Shown here piece by piece: positions 43,244 through 51,471 of a stretch of 64,000 nt of DNA. The notes beneath the pieces were generated by a model. It made no database searches. It had not been told where the DNA came from and saw only the letters and a list, made by a program, of their open reading frames with translations. Positions within the stretch are counted from its first letter, which is position 1; every line of letters starts with the position of its first letter. Source of the stretch: [Clostridium] clostridioforme AGR2157 (lineage in GTDB: Bacteria; Bacillota; Clostridia; Lachnospirales; Lachnospiraceae); assembly GCF_000424325.1 (NCBI RefSeq), contig NZ_AUJR01000017.1:1-64000 (forward strand), given 5' to 3'. A program made the position numbers and the translations under genes.

Positions 43244-43297
43244 AAAGACTGCAAAGCCGGAACGAATACCGGCTCTGTGGTCTTTTCTTTTTCCCCG
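43244..43297 (+). terminator. Rho-independent terminator
   Basis: AAAGAC (43244-43249) with GTCTTT (43280-43285) encloses AGCCGG (43255-43260) with CCGGCT (43269-43274), followed by TTCTTTTT. It separates the Tad block from the type IV secretion block. Confidence 0.8.
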
Positions 43298-43321
43298 ATC
43301 AAAAACGAAGGGAGAACCTAA

Positions 43322-43657
43322 ATGAAAATGAAGAAGCTTCTGTTACTCGTCTGCGCAGTTATGCTGATGACCTGCGTGTGCGGTGTTCCTGCTTATGCAG
43401 CCAGCGGAGATGTGGCGGGCGCCATTGAGGGAACCTGGGATACTGCTTCCCAGCAGATCAAGACGGTGGTGGACAACGTAGTGTTTCCTGCCATTGACCT
43501 GATCCTTGCGGTGTTCTTTTTTGCGAAGCTTGGAACCGCATACTTTGATTATCGGAAACATGGACAGTTTGAATGGGCGGCTCCCGCTATCCTGTTCGCC
43601 TGTCTAGTGTTTACGCTGACTGCCCCGCTTTATATCTGGCAGATTCTTGGAATGTAA
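43322..43657 (+). CDS. DUF3852 family protein, VirB2/TrbC-like conjugative pilin
   Basis: The 111-residue protein has a signal peptide (cleavage near VPAYAA, about residue 27) followed by two hydrophobic helices separated by a short basic loop (YFDYRKHGQFEW). This VirB2-like design recurs at the head of type IV secretion operons in Clostridia ICEs as DUF3852. It probably forms the transfer channel or pilus subunit. The SD is GGGAGAACC. Confidence 0.8.
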   Translation: MKMKKLLLLVCAVMLMTCVCGVPAYAASGDVAGAIEGTWDTASQQIKTVVDNVVFPAIDLILAVFFFAKLGTAYFDYRKHGQFEWAAPAILFACLVFTLTAPLYIWQILGM

Positions 43658-43672
43658 AGGAGGAAGAAAATA

Positions 43673-44206
43673 ATGGGATGCTGGGGAATTACAGCCTTTG
43701 AATCGGATGCGGGTCTGGATGCGGTGTGCTGCATCCGCAGAAGCCTGCCAAAGGATGGGAAGCTGGAACTGGATGCTGTGATACAACGGTTACAGCAGGA
43801 TAGCTGGAACCGTCCTGCGGATGTGTCGGAGGGGATATCCCATACAAGCCCCATGGCACTGGCTGAGATGATGTTTCAGCTCATGGATCATGACCTGAGC
43901 AGGTTAGATTATCCGGATGAAGGTGTGGGCAAAGATAAGAAGTTTGGCATCCTTACTTCTTTTCAGGCATCGAAAGATGCACTGCAATGGCTGAGGGATT
44001 ATCTGTCCGGTACGCTGCAGAGTGCAGTTGAAAATGCCAGGCAGAAAGGAGACTGGGGCGGCTGGTTTCAAAAGAAGGATTGGGAGAGATGGAAGGAGCA
44101 TATGGCATCGCTGGTGGAACATCTGGACAATCTTCTGGCATTGCCGGGAGATACCATGGATTTGCTGACCGTACAGCAGCCGGAAAATGGGCAGATCATG
44201 GGATAA
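43673..44206 (+). CDS. DUF4259 domain protein
   Basis: The 177-residue protein opens with the DUF4259 signature MGCWGITAFESDAGLDAVCCI. The rest is helical and acidic. Function is unknown. The gene lies between the VirB2-like and VirB6-like genes. The SD AAAGGAGG is strong. Confidence 0.8.
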   Translation: MGCWGITAFESDAGLDAVCCIRRSLPKDGKLELDAVIQRLQQDSWNRPADVSEGISHTSPMALAEMMFQLMDHDLSRLDYPDEGVGKDKKFGILTSFQASKDALQWLRDYLSGTLQSAVENARQKGDWGGWFQKKDWERWKEHMASLVEHLDNLLALPGDTMDLLTVQQPENGQIMG

Positions 44207-44221
44207 CAGGAGGGGTGTGTG

Positions 44222-44650
44222 ATGACTGTTTTTGAACAGGAGCTTCATAAGCTCTTTGGAAATAACAAAGTGTTTGAGGAAACCCGTATCGTTGGAAATA
44301 CCTGCTATGGCATGCTGACGGATAACATCCGGGTAAAGATCAATTTTCAGACAGGTGGAGTTGCAGATCACTATGACCGGCTGAAGGTCACGTTACTGAA
44401 CCGGAATGAAGGACCGATTGACAACATGGTAATACGGTTCTGTGATTTGTGGGGCAGGAAGCAGGTCAGCAATCCGAACTTTAAAGACGGAATAGCGCCG
44501 CATCTCTGGAGTGGATATGGAGAGGTAAGCTGGTATGTGTATCAGCCCACAAAAGCAGATTATCGGCAGCTTACAGAGGCGGTCAGCACTTATCTGGATG
44601 TTTTCCGGGAACCGGTACAGGAGCCGCAGATGGGGCAGAAAATGTGCTGA
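44222..44650 (+). CDS. ICE hypothetical protein
   Basis: The 142-residue soluble protein has no recognised domain (NTCYGMLTDNIRVKINFQTGG, HLWSGYGEVSWYVYQPTKADYRQL). Start ATG 44222 is 7 bases after AGGAGG; the GTG at 44219 is in frame. It is coupled to the DUF4259 gene and precedes the VirB6-like gene. Confidence 0.55.
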   Translation: MTVFEQELHKLFGNNKVFEETRIVGNTCYGMLTDNIRVKINFQTGGVADHYDRLKVTLLNRNEGPIDNMVIRFCDLWGRKQVSNPNFKDGIAPHLWSGYGEVSWYVYQPTKADYRQLTEAVSTYLDVFREPVQEPQMGQKMC

Positions 44651-44697
44651 CAGCTCTTAAGGCCAGTATCCTGGCCGGGAAGGAGTGAGGAACGTAA

Positions 44698-45600
44698 GTG
44701 TTTATATGGGACTTTGTTGCCGAAACGGTGCTTGGTCAGATCATCGACTGGATCTATGGCCAGATTGTTGGATTTTTAGGCGACTTCTTTATGCAGATGG
44801 GAAATATGGGAGCGGATCTGTTCGCAATGAGCTGGGTGCAGTCAATCGTTCTGTTTTTTTCTTATCTGGCGTGGGCGCTCTATGTCACAGGGCTTGTGGT
44901 GGCGGTGTTCGAATGTGGAATTGATTACCAGACCGGGCGCGGCAGCGTGAAGGAAACCGCTCTCAATGCCATCAAAGGTTTTTTGGCAGTCAGCCTGTTC
45001 ACTACAGCACCAGTGGAACTTTATAAGTTATGCGTATCACTGCAGGGCAGCTTCACGGCAGGCATCACCGGATTGGGAGACGATTTTGGAACCGTGGCAG
45101 CAGGCATTGTGAATTCTTTGAAGGATGCAGGTACCTGGGAGGCTGCAGCCACTTCCGGGGTATTTGGCGGGCTGACCAGCATTACAAGCCCGGTACTGAT
45201 GATATTCATCCTGATTCTCATGGGCTATGCCATTATCAAGGTGTTTTTCGCCAATTTAAAACGGGGCGGTATCTTACTGATCCAGATTGCGGTTGGCAGC
45301 CTGTATATGTTCAGCGTGCCGCGTGGCTATATTGACGGTTTTGTCAGCTGGAGCAAGCAGGTCATCGGTCTGTGCCTGACCGCATTTTTACAGGCAACGG
45401 TACTGGTTGCCGGGCTGATGGTGGTCAAGGATCAGGCGCTTTTGGGGCTGGGACTGATGCTTTCAGCCGGAGAAATTCCGCGTATTGCGGGGCAGTTCGG
45501 TCTGGATACCACCACCAGAGCCAATGTGATGGGAGCGGTCTATGCGGCACAGGGTGCGGTTAATTTAACCAGAACCATTGTGCAGACGGTAGCAAAATAA
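44698..45600 (+). CDS. VirB6/TrbL-like conjugation membrane protein
   Basis: The 300-residue polytopic membrane protein has about six hydrophobic stretches (FVAETVLGQIIDWIYGQIVGF; SIVLFFSYLAWALYVTGLVVAVF; SPVLMIFILILMGYAIIKVFF; others) and a central amphipathic loop. This matches the TrbL/VirB6-like proteins of Clostridia ICEs. It would form part of the inner-membrane channel. The start is GTG at 44698, behind GGAGTGAGG. Confidence 0.8.
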   Translation: MFIWDFVAETVLGQIIDWIYGQIVGFLGDFFMQMGNMGADLFAMSWVQSIVLFFSYLAWALYVTGLVVAVFECGIDYQTGRGSVKETALNAIKGFLAVSLFTTAPVELYKLCVSLQGSFTAGITGLGDDFGTVAAGIVNSLKDAGTWEAAATSGVFGGLTSITSPVLMIFILILMGYAIIKVFFANLKRGGILLIQIAVGSLYMFSVPRGYIDGFVSWSKQVIGLCLTAFLQATVLVAGLMVVKDQALLGLGLMLSAGEIPRIAGQFGLDTTTRANVMGAVYAAQGAVNLTRTIVQTVAK

Positions 45601-45616
45601 GAGAGGTGGTGACAGA

Positions 45617-45979
45617 TTGAGCAATAACAAACTGGTCTATATCGCATCCCCCTATGCAGGGGATGTGGAGCAGAATGTGCGGTTTGCCAAAGCAGCCTGC
45701 CGCTATGCCATAGAGCAGGGGGCAACCCCCATTGCGGTGCATCTGTTGTATCCGCAGCTTTTGGACGATGGTATCCATGCGGAGCGTGAAGTAGGACTTC
45801 AAATGGGGTTGCGGGTGCTGGAAGCTTGCGATGAATTGTGGGTGTGCGGGATGCACATCTCAAAGGGGATGGAGGTAGAGATTTTCGCCGCCGGACAGAT
45901 GGGGATTCCGGTACGCAGGCTTCCTAACATTTCTCTGGAAGTGCCGGAGCAGAACTATGCCATGGTGATGGGATGCTGA
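45617..45979 (+). CDS. DUF4406-type nucleoside 2-deoxyribosyltransferase-like protein
   Basis: The 120-residue protein has VYIASPYAGD at the N-terminus and CDELWVCGMHISKGMEVEI near residue 85, both typical of the DUF4406/nucleoside deoxyribosyltransferase-like fold. It could act on nucleosides or nucleotides. The stop overlaps the start of the cytosine methyltransferase gene, hinting at a joint role in DNA or nucleotide modification. The start is TTG 45617, behind GAGAGGTGG. Confidence 0.75.
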   Translation: MSNNKLVYIASPYAGDVEQNVRFAKAACRYAIEQGATPIAVHLLYPQLLDDGIHAEREVGLQMGLRVLEACDELWVCGMHISKGMEVEIFAAGQMGIPVRRLPNISLEVPEQNYAMVMGC

Positions 45980-47904
45980 CGATGGGCAGCCTGTTCGATG
46001 GGATCGGAGGGTTTCCGCTGGCAGCCACCCATTATGGGATTACACCTGTATGGGCCAGCGAGATCGAAGCGTTTCCCATGGAGGTAACCAGGATACGGTT
46101 CCCGGACATGACCCATGTGGGGGATATCACGAAGCTGGATGGCAGGAAGCTTCCGCCTGTGGATGTGATCTGCGGCGGCTCGCCCTGTCAGGATTTATCG
46201 GTGGCGGGGCATCGCCGGGGGCTTGCGGGAGAACGCTCCGGCCTGTTTATGGAACAGGTAAGAATCGTAAAAGAAATGAGGGATGCAGATGAGCGAAGAA
46301 ATGTACCAGCTCACCTTGTTCGACCTCGATACATGGTGTGGGAAAACGTCCCCGGAGCCTTCTCTTCCGCAGAAGGCGAAGATTTCCGGGCGGTCCTCGA
46401 AGAAATTGTCCGCATTAAGGATGGCGCCTGTCATGTTCCTCGACCTGACTCCGGGCGCTGGGAATCTGCTGGGGGAATCATTCTGGGAAACCACTTCAGC
46501 CTGGCTTGGAGAGTACTCGACGCTCAATACTGGGGAGTCGCCCAGCGTCGCCGTCGTATCTTCCTTGTCGCAGATTTTGGAGGACTCACCGCACCTGAAA
46601 TATTATTTAAGCAGGAAAGCCTGTTTGGGAATCCTGCGGAGGTCGGAAAAGAGGGGCAAGGAACTGCCGCCCCAGCTCAGGGAAGCCCTGATGATACAGT
46701 CGGGGCAAAAGGCATAACAGCAGAAAAAGAAAACAGGGAAATCTTTGCGTTTCACATCAACCAGAGAGAGGAAACCATCGACCTGGGCGGTGTTTCCGGT
46801 GCGCTGTTAGCAACCCGAAATATGCAGATGCAGACGTTTATCTCAGAGAAAAAAGACACGCAGCCTCTGCTATGTCTGAACGATCAGGGCGGAGAACGGC
46901 TGGATGTGCTGGAAGAAGTAACACCCACCCTGCGGGCAGGCATGGGCGGGCATCCGCCGCTGGTGCCGCAGACATATACGGCGGGTGTGATAAGCAAAGG
47001 AAACGGTGACTGTTTTTTGACACCGGAGGTTCACACATCTCTTTGCGGTGGAAGCGGACAGGCAGGGCAGGGGTATCCCTGTATTCTGTGCTTGAACGAT
47101 CAGGGCGGCAGCGTAATGGAATGTTCAGAAGATGTTTCCGGAACGCTCCGCGCCCAGGAGCATGGGCATCAGCCATTGGTGCTGGCTACCCAGCAGGGAG
47201 GTGCAGAGATTGGCGTTGGTGTGTGTCCGGCCATTACCGCAGCAGCAGGGATGAGTGGAAACAACCAGCCGGTACTGTTTGAAAACCATGGTATCGATTC
47301 ACGGTACACGGGTCCCCATGCGGTTGCCCCCACCATGTCCGCCCGCTATGGGACGGGAGGAAATAATGTCCCGCTGGTTTCGCAGGAGGCGGAGAGCTTC
47401 TGTATCGCAGGGAACATCATAGACCGCCAGCCGGAGAACGGAGGGAACGGGTTTGGATTTCAGGCGGATATCGCTTATACACTGACTGGGATGGACCGTC
47501 ATGCGGTATTTTCCCGCCAGAGAAGTGATGAATTTTTAGAAAACGAAGTGTCTGCCACACAGAGTGCCAGACAGCATAAGGATGCCACAGACCTGATTGC
47601 CCAGCCTTATCAACAGATCGTTGGCACGCTGTGCATGGATGATGGCAAAGGGATCAATAACCAGTATGTAGATCAGGACAAGTGTGTTGTGGAGAACCGG
47701 AACCTGATCCGCCGCCTGACTCCTCTGGAGTGTGAGAGGCTTCAGGGCTTTCCCGATGGCTGGACGGATATCCCCAGTGCCTCGGACAGCGCCCGCTATA
47801 AAGCATTGGGAAACAGTGTAGCGATTCCGTGTGTGGACTTTGTCCTGCGCGGCATCGCTTACTTTTTACGCAGGATCAGGGAGGAATGCCCTGACTTTCT
47901 ATAA
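45973..47904 (+). CDS. DNA (cytosine-5) methyltransferase with a large repetitive specificity region
   Basis: The 643 residues hold SAM motif I LFDGIGGFPLA, catalytic GGSPCQDLS (Cys about 72), motif VI WENVPGAF (about 124), motif VIII QRRRRIFLV, and C-terminal motifs IX/X (RRLTPLECERLQGFPDGW, YKALGNSVAIP). Between VIII and IX lies an insert of about 380 residues with repeated modules such as LCLNDQGG..TLRA..HGHQPLV and ITAAAGMSGNNQPVL, the target-recognition region. It probably protects element DNA from restriction. A second open frame lies inside it (46283-46717). Confidence 0.9.
   Translation: MLTMGSLFDGIGGFPLAATHYGITPVWASEIEAFPMEVTRIRFPDMTHVGDITKLDGRKLPPVDVICGGSPCQDLSVAGHRRGLAGERSGLFMEQVRIVKEMRDADERRNVPAHLVRPRYMVWENVPGAFSSAEGEDFRAVLEEIVRIKDGACHVPRPDSGRWESAGGIILGNHFSLAWRVLDAQYWGVAQRRRRIFLVADFGGLTAPEILFKQESLFGNPAEVGKEGQGTAAPAQGSPDDTVGAKGITAEKENREIFAFHINQREETIDLGGVSGALLATRNMQMQTFISEKKDTQPLLCLNDQGGERLDVLEEVTPTLRAGMGGHPPLVPQTYTAGVISKGNGDCFLTPEVHTSLCGGSGQAGQGYPCILCLNDQGGSVMECSEDVSGTLRAQEHGHQPLVLATQQGGAEIGVGVCPAITAAAGMSGNNQPVLFENHGIDSRYTGPHAVAPTMSARYGTGGNNVPLVSQEAESFCIAGNIIDRQPENGGNGFGFQADIAYTLTGMDRHAVFSRQRSDEFLENEVSATQSARQHKDATDLIAQPYQQIVGTLCMDDGKGINNQYVDQDKCVVENRNLIRRLTPLECERLQGFPDGWTDIPSASDSARYKALGNSVAIPCVDFVLRGIAYFLRRIREECPDFL
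46283..46717 (+). CDS. Nested out-of-frame ORF inside the methyltransferase gene
   Basis: A 144-codon frame, shifted relative to the methyltransferase, starts MQMSEEMYQLTLFDLDTWCG behind GAGGG. It contains LSQILEDSP, YYLSRKACLGILRRSEKRGKELP, and ends LIQSGQKA. The pieces TLFDLDTWCGKTSPEPS and YLS.KACLGIL look like protein sequence under selection, and I recall similar free-standing hypothetical proteins next to phage and ICE methyltransferases. Translation of the nested frame is not proven. If real, it is a rare full overlap of two genes. Confidence 0.45.
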   Translation: MQMSEEMYQLTLFDLDTWCGKTSPEPSLPQKAKISGRSSKKLSALRMAPVMFLDLTPGAGNLLGESFWETTSAWLGEYSTLNTGESPSVAVVSSLSQILEDSPHLKYYLSRKACLGILRRSEKRGKELPPQLREALMIQSGQKA

Positions 47905-48018
47905 CATTGGTACATCTGCTTCGTTTCGGAAGCAATCCTTGTTGGGTATGGTCATAGCTATTCCATCACATTGTCGATATACTTGGGGTACAAAAAAGAA
48001 AGGAAGGAGCCTTATTTT

Positions 48019-48366
48019 ATGGAAATCAAACGTAAAAATTTATGCGCCATGATTCCGGAAGAAGTCCACACCAGAGTGCGTGAGGAACAGGAACAGATGG
48101 GGCTGAAGCTGAACGAGTATGTCGAAATGATCATCAAAGAACACTTTGAGAAAGGGGAAAAAATTATGGCAAACGGAACAAGGACACTGGCATTTCAGGT
48201 ATCGGAGGAACTGTTCGCAAGGATTAAAGAACACTTAAAACTTACAGGACAGAGCCAGAAAGAGTTTGTCATCGGTCTGATTGAACAGGCGCTGGCACAG
48301 AAAGCAGACCAGGCAGAGCCGGGAGGAAACGAGCAGCCGGATGAAGCAGGAACAGAAAATGAATAA
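48019..48366 (+). CDS. Small protein with two ribbon-helix-helix-like repeats
   Basis: The 115-residue protein holds two similar modules: KRKNLCAMIPEEVHTRVREEQ...LNEYVEMII and TRTLAFQVSEELFARIKEHL...QKEFVIGLI, each a strand then two helices as in RHH/CopG DNA-binding domains. A Gln/Gly/Glu-rich tail follows. One chain could thus form a pseudo-dimer on DNA. Start 48019 is preceded by AAGGAAGGAG. Confidence 0.6.
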   Translation: MEIKRKNLCAMIPEEVHTRVREEQEQMGLKLNEYVEMIIKEHFEKGEKIMANGTRTLAFQVSEELFARIKEHLKLTGQSQKEFVIGLIEQALAQKADQAEPGGNEQPDEAGTENE

Positions 48367-48382
48367 TTATAAAACCATCTAA

Positions 48383-48415
48383 AGCCGCCAGAGCCAAAAG
48401 CCCTGGCGGTTCTTC
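48383..48415 (+). terminator. Hairpin terminator or attenuator before virB3
   Basis: CCGCCAG (48385-48391) pairs with CTGGCGG (48403-48409), with GC pairs continuing inside, followed by TTCTTCCTT. The next SD begins 9 bases later, so it may attenuate rather than fully stop transcription. Confidence 0.6.
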
Positions 48416-48434
48416 CTTGGAGGTGAAGCAAGCT

Positions 48435-48698
48435 ATGTATATTTACCCTGACAACCTGAAGTCCAAAGCAACCCTGTGGATCTGGCAGCTTCGGGATATC
48501 GGCATCATCGGTGTGTGCGCGCTGGTATCGATCCTTGCACTGACACAGGCAAATTTCTTTCCGCCCATTGTGGTGACGGCAGTTTATGCCTTTCTGACGA
48601 TCCGCTTTGAGGATACCAGCATCATGGACTTTATCAGATATGCCTGCGGTTTTTTCTTTACCAGGCAACAGCTTTTTGAATGGAGGTACGGAGCGTGA
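48435..48698 (+). CDS. VirB3/PrgI-like conjugation membrane protein
   Basis: The 87-residue protein has two adjacent hydrophobic helices (IGIIGVCALVSILALTQ and FPPIVVTAVYAFLTIRF), the size and layout of VirB3-type inner-membrane proteins that sit before VirB4. Start 48435 has GGAGG 11 bases upstream. It overlaps the following broken gene by 4 bases. Confidence 0.7.
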   Translation: MYIYPDNLKSKATLWIWQLRDIGIIGVCALVSILALTQANFFPPIVVTAVYAFLTIRFEDTSIMDFIRYACGFFFTRQQLFEWRYGA

Positions 48699-49288
48699 GC
48701 AGAAAAGCAGAGAAGAAAGAGGCGAAGCAGAAAGCCTCCACCCGTCAGCTCATCGGAGCCATGGCAATCACTGATTACAGCCTTGTGACCTATAAGGAAG
48801 GCGAGCTGGTGTATTTCATTGTGAAACCCTCAAACATTTCTGTGCTGTCGGAGGCCAGTGTTGGCGCCAGGATTTATGCGCTGATGACGGTTTTGAAAGG
48901 CGTAGCCGAGATTGAAATGCTGTGCTTAAACAGCAGGGAGAGCTTCGAGGATAACAAGTCTTTCCTGCGGTCACGGATGGAACAGGAGGACAATCCCATT
49001 GTGTGAAAGCTTCTGGAGAAAGACCAGACTCACTTAGACCGTATTCAGGTACAGATGGCAACAGCCCGCGAATTTCTCATCATTGTGCGTCTTCGGGGAG
49101 AAAAGGAGTCCGAGGTGCTTCCCTATCTTTCTCGTATTGAGAAATCCCTAAAGGAGCAGGGATTCTCCGTAAAGCGGGCGGACAGCGAGGATATCAAGCG
49201 GATTCTGGCTGTTTATTATGAGCAGAATGTCACAACGGAACGTTTTGAGGACTTCGATGGCGAGCGCTGGATTATCCCGGATGATTAA
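48695..49288 (+). pseudogene. VirB4-adjacent conjugation protein interrupted by an in-frame TGA
   Basis: From GTG 48695 (GGAGG 8 bases upstream) the frame runs 103 codons to TGA at 49004-49006. It then continues in the same frame without further stops (KLLEKDQTHLDRIQVQMATAREFL...) to 49288. The joined product would be 197 residues; NPIV-(stop)-KLLEKD suggests CGA (Arg) mutated to TGA. The N-terminal piece includes ASTRQLIGAMAITDYSLVTY. No family name is known to me, but its place between VirB3 and VirB4 indicates a secretion role. The fragments could also be separately translated (ATG 49055). Confidence 0.65.
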
Positions 49289-49343
49289 GGTTTCAAAGTG
49301 TGCTGATTTATGGTATCTTGTGTCTGAAAGGACGGGATAACCT

Positions 49344-49559
49344 ATGGACTATGAGAGATTGCAGCACAAGAAAGAACTGTTTGACCAGAAAGAGGAAACA
49401 ATATCAAGAGAACTGCTGGAGCATATGGAACAAGAATTTGAGGATCAATTTATCTATGATTCTATGGCGCTATCCGGTAGTACACTGACGCTGGAGGAAA
49501 CAAAGACCATTCTTGCAGAACAGCGACAAAAGGAATCATCAGAAAAAGAAACCAAATAA
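49344..49559 (+). CDS. Fic N-terminal-like small protein (possible orphan or remnant)
   Basis: The 71 residues are helical, with FIYDSMALSGSTLTLEETKTIL resembling the inhibitory helix region of Fic proteins (SxxxE-G-N-TLTLxET). In a functional motif the position before Gly is Glu; here it is Ser. The catalytic HPFxxGNGR core is missing and VirB4 follows directly, so this is a fragment or a stand-alone regulatory piece. A reasonable SD (AAAGGACGGGA) is present. Confidence 0.5.
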   Translation: MDYERLQHKKELFDQKEETISRELLEHMEQEFEDQFIYDSMALSGSTLTLEETKTILAEQRQKESSEKETK

Positions 49560-49627
49560 TTATGAGCAGGTGCCGGATGCAGAAATGTATCCGGTATTTG
49601 TATGCGCAAAATACAGGAGGTGTCTAT

Positions 49628-51457
49628 TTGAGAAAAACGAAAGCTGCCCAGGCAGCATCCCCGGAGGATGTGCGTATCCAGACCTTTCTGGATATGATCG
49701 CCCCCTCCGTCATTAAATTTGAAACCGACCATTTCATCTGCGGCAACACTTACCGCTGTGTGTGGGCGCTGAGAGAATACCCCACAGCCACGGATGAGCA
49801 GGCAATCCTGTCCCATCTGGGGGAGAAGGACGGTGTTACCCTGCGGATTTATACTCGCCATGTGACTCCTGTGGAGGAAAAGAAGATCATCAGCAACGCC
49901 GCCAATAAAAACCGCATGGACAGGAGCAATACAAACGACTTACAGCAGACGGTGCAGGCAGAATCCAATCTGCAGGACGTAGCTACGATTGTGGCGCAGA
50001 TGCACCGGAACCGGGAACCGCTTCTGCATACGGCGGTTTATCTGGAACTGTGCGCCCATGACCTGGATCAGCTGAAATTACTGCAGACGGAGGTGCTGAC
50101 AGAGCTGATCCGCTCCAAGCTGAACGTAGACCGGCTGATGCTGCGCCAGCAACAGGGATTCCAGTGCGTCATGCCTACCGGCTTTAATCTGTTCCGGGAT
50201 CAGTTCGAGCGTGTGCTGCCGGCCAGCAGCGTGGCAAATCTGTATCCCTTTAACTACAGCGGCAAGACGGATCCACATGGATTTTATATTGGCAGGGATA
50301 AGTTTGGAAGCAACGTGCTGGTGGATTTCAACCGCCGGGCGGATGATAAGACCAATGCCAATATCCTGATCCTTGGAAACTCCGGTCAGGGCAAGAGCTA
50401 TTTATTGAAGCTCCTGCTGACCAATATGCGGGAGGCAGGCATGAAGGTCTGCGCCCTTGACCCGGAGATGGAGTACGAGGATCTGACCAACAATCTGGGC
50501 GGCTGTTTTATCGATTTGATGTCCGGCGAGTACCTGATCAATCCTCTGGAACCGAAAATATGGGATGATGCGGGAAGCCCGGAGGACATGGAGGCTCCCC
50601 AGACCTTCCGCATCCGGGCCAGGCTTTCCCAGCATATCAGCTTCTTAAAGGATTTCTTCCGCACCTATAAGGACTTTAGTGACCGGGAAATTGATGTGAT
50701 TGAGATTATGCTCCAGAAGCTGTATGCCGGATGGGGAATGACCGACCAGACAGACTTTACACGGCTGGGACCGCAGGAATACCCTGTCCTTGCGGATTTA
50801 TATACCCTGATTGAGAAGGAATATAAAGAGTTTGATGAGAAGAAGCGACAGCTCTATACAGCTGAAATGCTCCAGAGCATCCTGCTGGGATTAAACTCCA
50901 TGTGCGTGGGTTCTGAGAGTAAGTTTTTTAACGGTCATACCAATATCACGGATTCCAGTTTTGTAACCTTTGGCGTCAAAGGGCTTCTGCAGGCCAGCAG
51001 GAGCCTGAAGGATTCCCTGCTGTTTAACACGCTATCTTTTATGTCCAACGAACTGTTGACTGAGGGCAATACGGTGGCCAGCCTGGATGAGTTCTATCTG
51101 TTTTTGTCGAACCTGACTGCAGTGGAGTATGTCCGCAACTTTGAAAAGCGTGTCCGCAAAAAGGATTCGGCAGTTATCATCGCCAGCCAGAACCTGGAGG
51201 ATTTCAATCTGGAAGGTGTCCGTGAGTATACAAAGCCTTTGTTTTCCATCCCTACCCATCAGTTTTTATTCAATGCCGGAAGCATTGATGCCAAGTTTTA
51301 TACGGATACTTTGCAACTGGAGGACAGTGAATATAACCTGATCCGCTACCCACAGAGAGGCGTGTGCCTTTATAAATGCGGCAATGAACGCTACAACCTG
51401 ATGGTCCATGCACCGGAGCATAAAGCGAAACTGTTTGGTAAAGCGGGCGGCAGATAA
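49628..51457 (+). CDS. VirB4-like type IV secretion ATPase
   Basis: The 609-residue protein carries Walker A ILGNSGQGKSYLLKLLL (about 247), a Walker B region around ASLDEFYLF (about 485), and the helical VirB4 tail with VIIASQNLEDFNLEG. It energises pilus assembly and DNA transfer. The start is TTG at 49628, 7 bases after ACAGGAGG; the frame is open further upstream to 49562 but with no SD. Its N-terminal domain is about 100 residues shorter than typical VirB4, and the missing part may be supplied by the broken gene upstream. Confidence 0.9.
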   Translation: MRKTKAAQAASPEDVRIQTFLDMIAPSVIKFETDHFICGNTYRCVWALREYPTATDEQAILSHLGEKDGVTLRIYTRHVTPVEEKKIISNAANKNRMDRSNTNDLQQTVQAESNLQDVATIVAQMHRNREPLLHTAVYLELCAHDLDQLKLLQTEVLTELIRSKLNVDRLMLRQQQGFQCVMPTGFNLFRDQFERVLPASSVANLYPFNYSGKTDPHGFYIGRDKFGSNVLVDFNRRADDKTNANILILGNSGQGKSYLLKLLLTNMREAGMKVCALDPEMEYEDLTNNLGGCFIDLMSGEYLINPLEPKIWDDAGSPEDMEAPQTFRIRARLSQHISFLKDFFRTYKDFSDREIDVIEIMLQKLYAGWGMTDQTDFTRLGPQEYPVLADLYTLIEKEYKEFDEKKRQLYTAEMLQSILLGLNSMCVGSESKFFNGHTNITDSSFVTFGVKGLLQASRSLKDSLLFNTLSFMSNELLTEGNTVASLDEFYLFLSNLTAVEYVRNFEKRVRKKDSAVIIASQNLEDFNLEGVREYTKPLFSIPTHQFLFNAGSIDAKFYTDTLQLEDSEYNLIRYPQRGVCLYKCGNERYNLMVHAPEHKAKLFGKAGGR

Positions 51458-51471
51458 GGGGGTGACGGCAC

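Noticed and set aside
49004-49020. TGA as a selenocysteine codon
   Set aside because: The bases after the TGA can form only a short TCTGG/CCAGA stem without a clear bacterial SECIS loop, and the flanking protein has no redox context. CGA to TGA is simpler.
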